Positions 42,925 through 43,462 of a stretch of DNA of 43,462 nt are shown in pieces. Position numbers and translations under genes: made by a program. A model generated the notes under the pieces. It saw nothing but the letters and a program-made list of their open reading frames with translations. It was not told the DNA's origin and ran no database searches. Positions within the stretch are counted from its first letter, which is position 1. Every line of letters starts with the position of its first letter. This DNA is from Burkholderiaceae bacterium (GTDB lineage: Bacteria; Pseudomonadota; Gammaproteobacteria; Burkholderiales; Burkholderiaceae_C), in assembly GCA_017848435.1 (NCBI GenBank), contig JAFEHU010000058.1, positions 1 through 43,462 of the forward strand, written 5' to 3'.

Positions 42925-43458
42925 TCAGGGCTTCAGGCCCGCCAGTGCCCGGCGGGCGCAGGCCTGGTACGTTGCCACCTCGCCCTCGGTGGGTGGGTCG
43001 CCACACGCCACGCTGATCGCGAGCCGTTGTGCAACGGTGGTGCCCGGTGTGATCTGCGGCGAGGTTGTGCTGGCCAGTGCCGCCTGCTCCATGTCGCGCA
43101 CCGCCTGCGCCAGGGCCACGTGGGCGGCCTGGCCTTGCTGCACATAGGCCTGGGCCCGGGTTCTGGCCTGTGCCACCAGGTCTTTGCGGTAGCTGGGGGA
43201 ACGGGGGTTGAGCGCCGGGTGCCTGGCTTCCAGTTCTGCCACCACCTGCCGGTACAGCTGCTGTGGTGTGGACACAGCGGGCAAGGGTGGGGCGGCGGCC
43301 AGCAGCTGCGCCCCTGCGGTGGGTGCGAGGGGCGGCGCCTGGTGGGTGCTGGCGCGCCACAGGCCCCACAGGGCCGAGCCCACCAGCAGCAACACGACCA
43401 AGCCCACCAGCGCCAGCGGCTGCCAGCGCGGTGTGGGGGTGACCAGTGGCGGGGGCAT
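42925..43458 (-). CDS. Membrane-anchored protein of unknown function
   Basis: The 177-residue protein has one N-terminal transmembrane helix (about 12-34, LALVGLVVLLLVGSALWGLW). A Pro/Ala-rich linker follows, then a helical periplasmic domain with three Cys and no recognised motif. The ATG at 43458 lies 4 nt from the window edge, so the real start could be further upstream and the gene may be partial. It converges on slyX (37-nt gap). I do not recognise a family. Confidence 0.6.
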   Translation of the reverse strand: MPPPLVTPTPRWQPLALVGLVVLLLVGSALWGLWRASTHQAPPLAPTAGAQLLAAAPPLPAVSTPQQLYRQVVAELEARHPALNPRSPSYRKDLVAQARTRAQAYVQQGQAAHVALAQAVRDMEQAALASTTSPQITPGTTVAQRLAISVACGDPPTEGEVATYQACARRALAGLKP

Positions 43459-43462
43459 GGCC

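Overview
The window is a strongly G+C-rich, densely coded chromosomal segment. It most likely comes from a betaproteobacterium of the order Burkholderiales, probably family Comamonadaceae. This placement is an inference. It rests on the aceE-aceF-lpdA order with a lipoyl domain fused to Lpd, the msrB-yciB-bolA-ppiC run, the FAD oxidoreductase/SelD fusion, and short dispersed repeats of a type I associate with that family. I see no rRNA, tRNA, CRISPR array, insertion sequence, integrase or phage gene. It reads as core and semi-core chromosome, not an island.

Layout. (1) 229-6426: the pyruvate dehydrogenase operon aceE-aceF-lpdA, preceded by an A+T-rich operator-like region. (2) 6455-10462: a minus-strand alkane monooxygenase (alkB) and a methyltransferase, diverging from an AraC-type regulator and a DUF1624 membrane protein, closed by a clear bidirectional terminator. 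(3) 10502-14131, minus strand: selO, msrB, yciB, bolA and a periplasmic parvulin isomerase. (4) 14292-23267: a fatty-acid activation and beta-oxidation block made of an AlkK-like acyl-CoA ligase, FadB-type and FadA-type enzymes, a thioesterase, an acyl-CoA dehydrogenase, a small membrane protein, an SDR and a second thioesterase. (5) 23501-27588: membrane desaturase, GST-like protein, SDR, flavin reductase-like protein and GAF protein, tightly packed. (6) 27612-30926: a secreted DUF1223 protein, a FadL-type porin and a split YeeE/YedE pair. (7) 30998-37989: gspA-gspB, a DehI-type dehalogenase, tex and a patatin-like lipase. (8) 38009-43458: VOC protein, AAC(6')-like acetyltransferase, oxidoreductase-SelD fusion, HD-GYP-like protein, slyX and a membrane-anchored protein of unknown function.

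The genes suggest a hydrocarbon and fatty-acid route. FadL would import substrate, AlkB hydroxylate alkanes, the AlkK-like ligase activate acids, and the FadB/FadA/acyl-CoA dehydrogenase set degrade them to acetyl-CoA, the product that the PDH complex also makes.

The most unusual signal is a short dispersed repeat of about 65-70 bp. I find it in intergenic DNA (23.3, 28.5 and 36.8 kb) and, strikingly, inside coding sequence: in the inter-domain linkers of AceF and LpdA in the same reading frame, and in SelO on the opposite strand. Other notable items are three successive inverted repeats upstream of fadB and a chromosomal gene that closely resembles the integron-borne aminoglycoside acetyltransferase AAC(6')-Ib.
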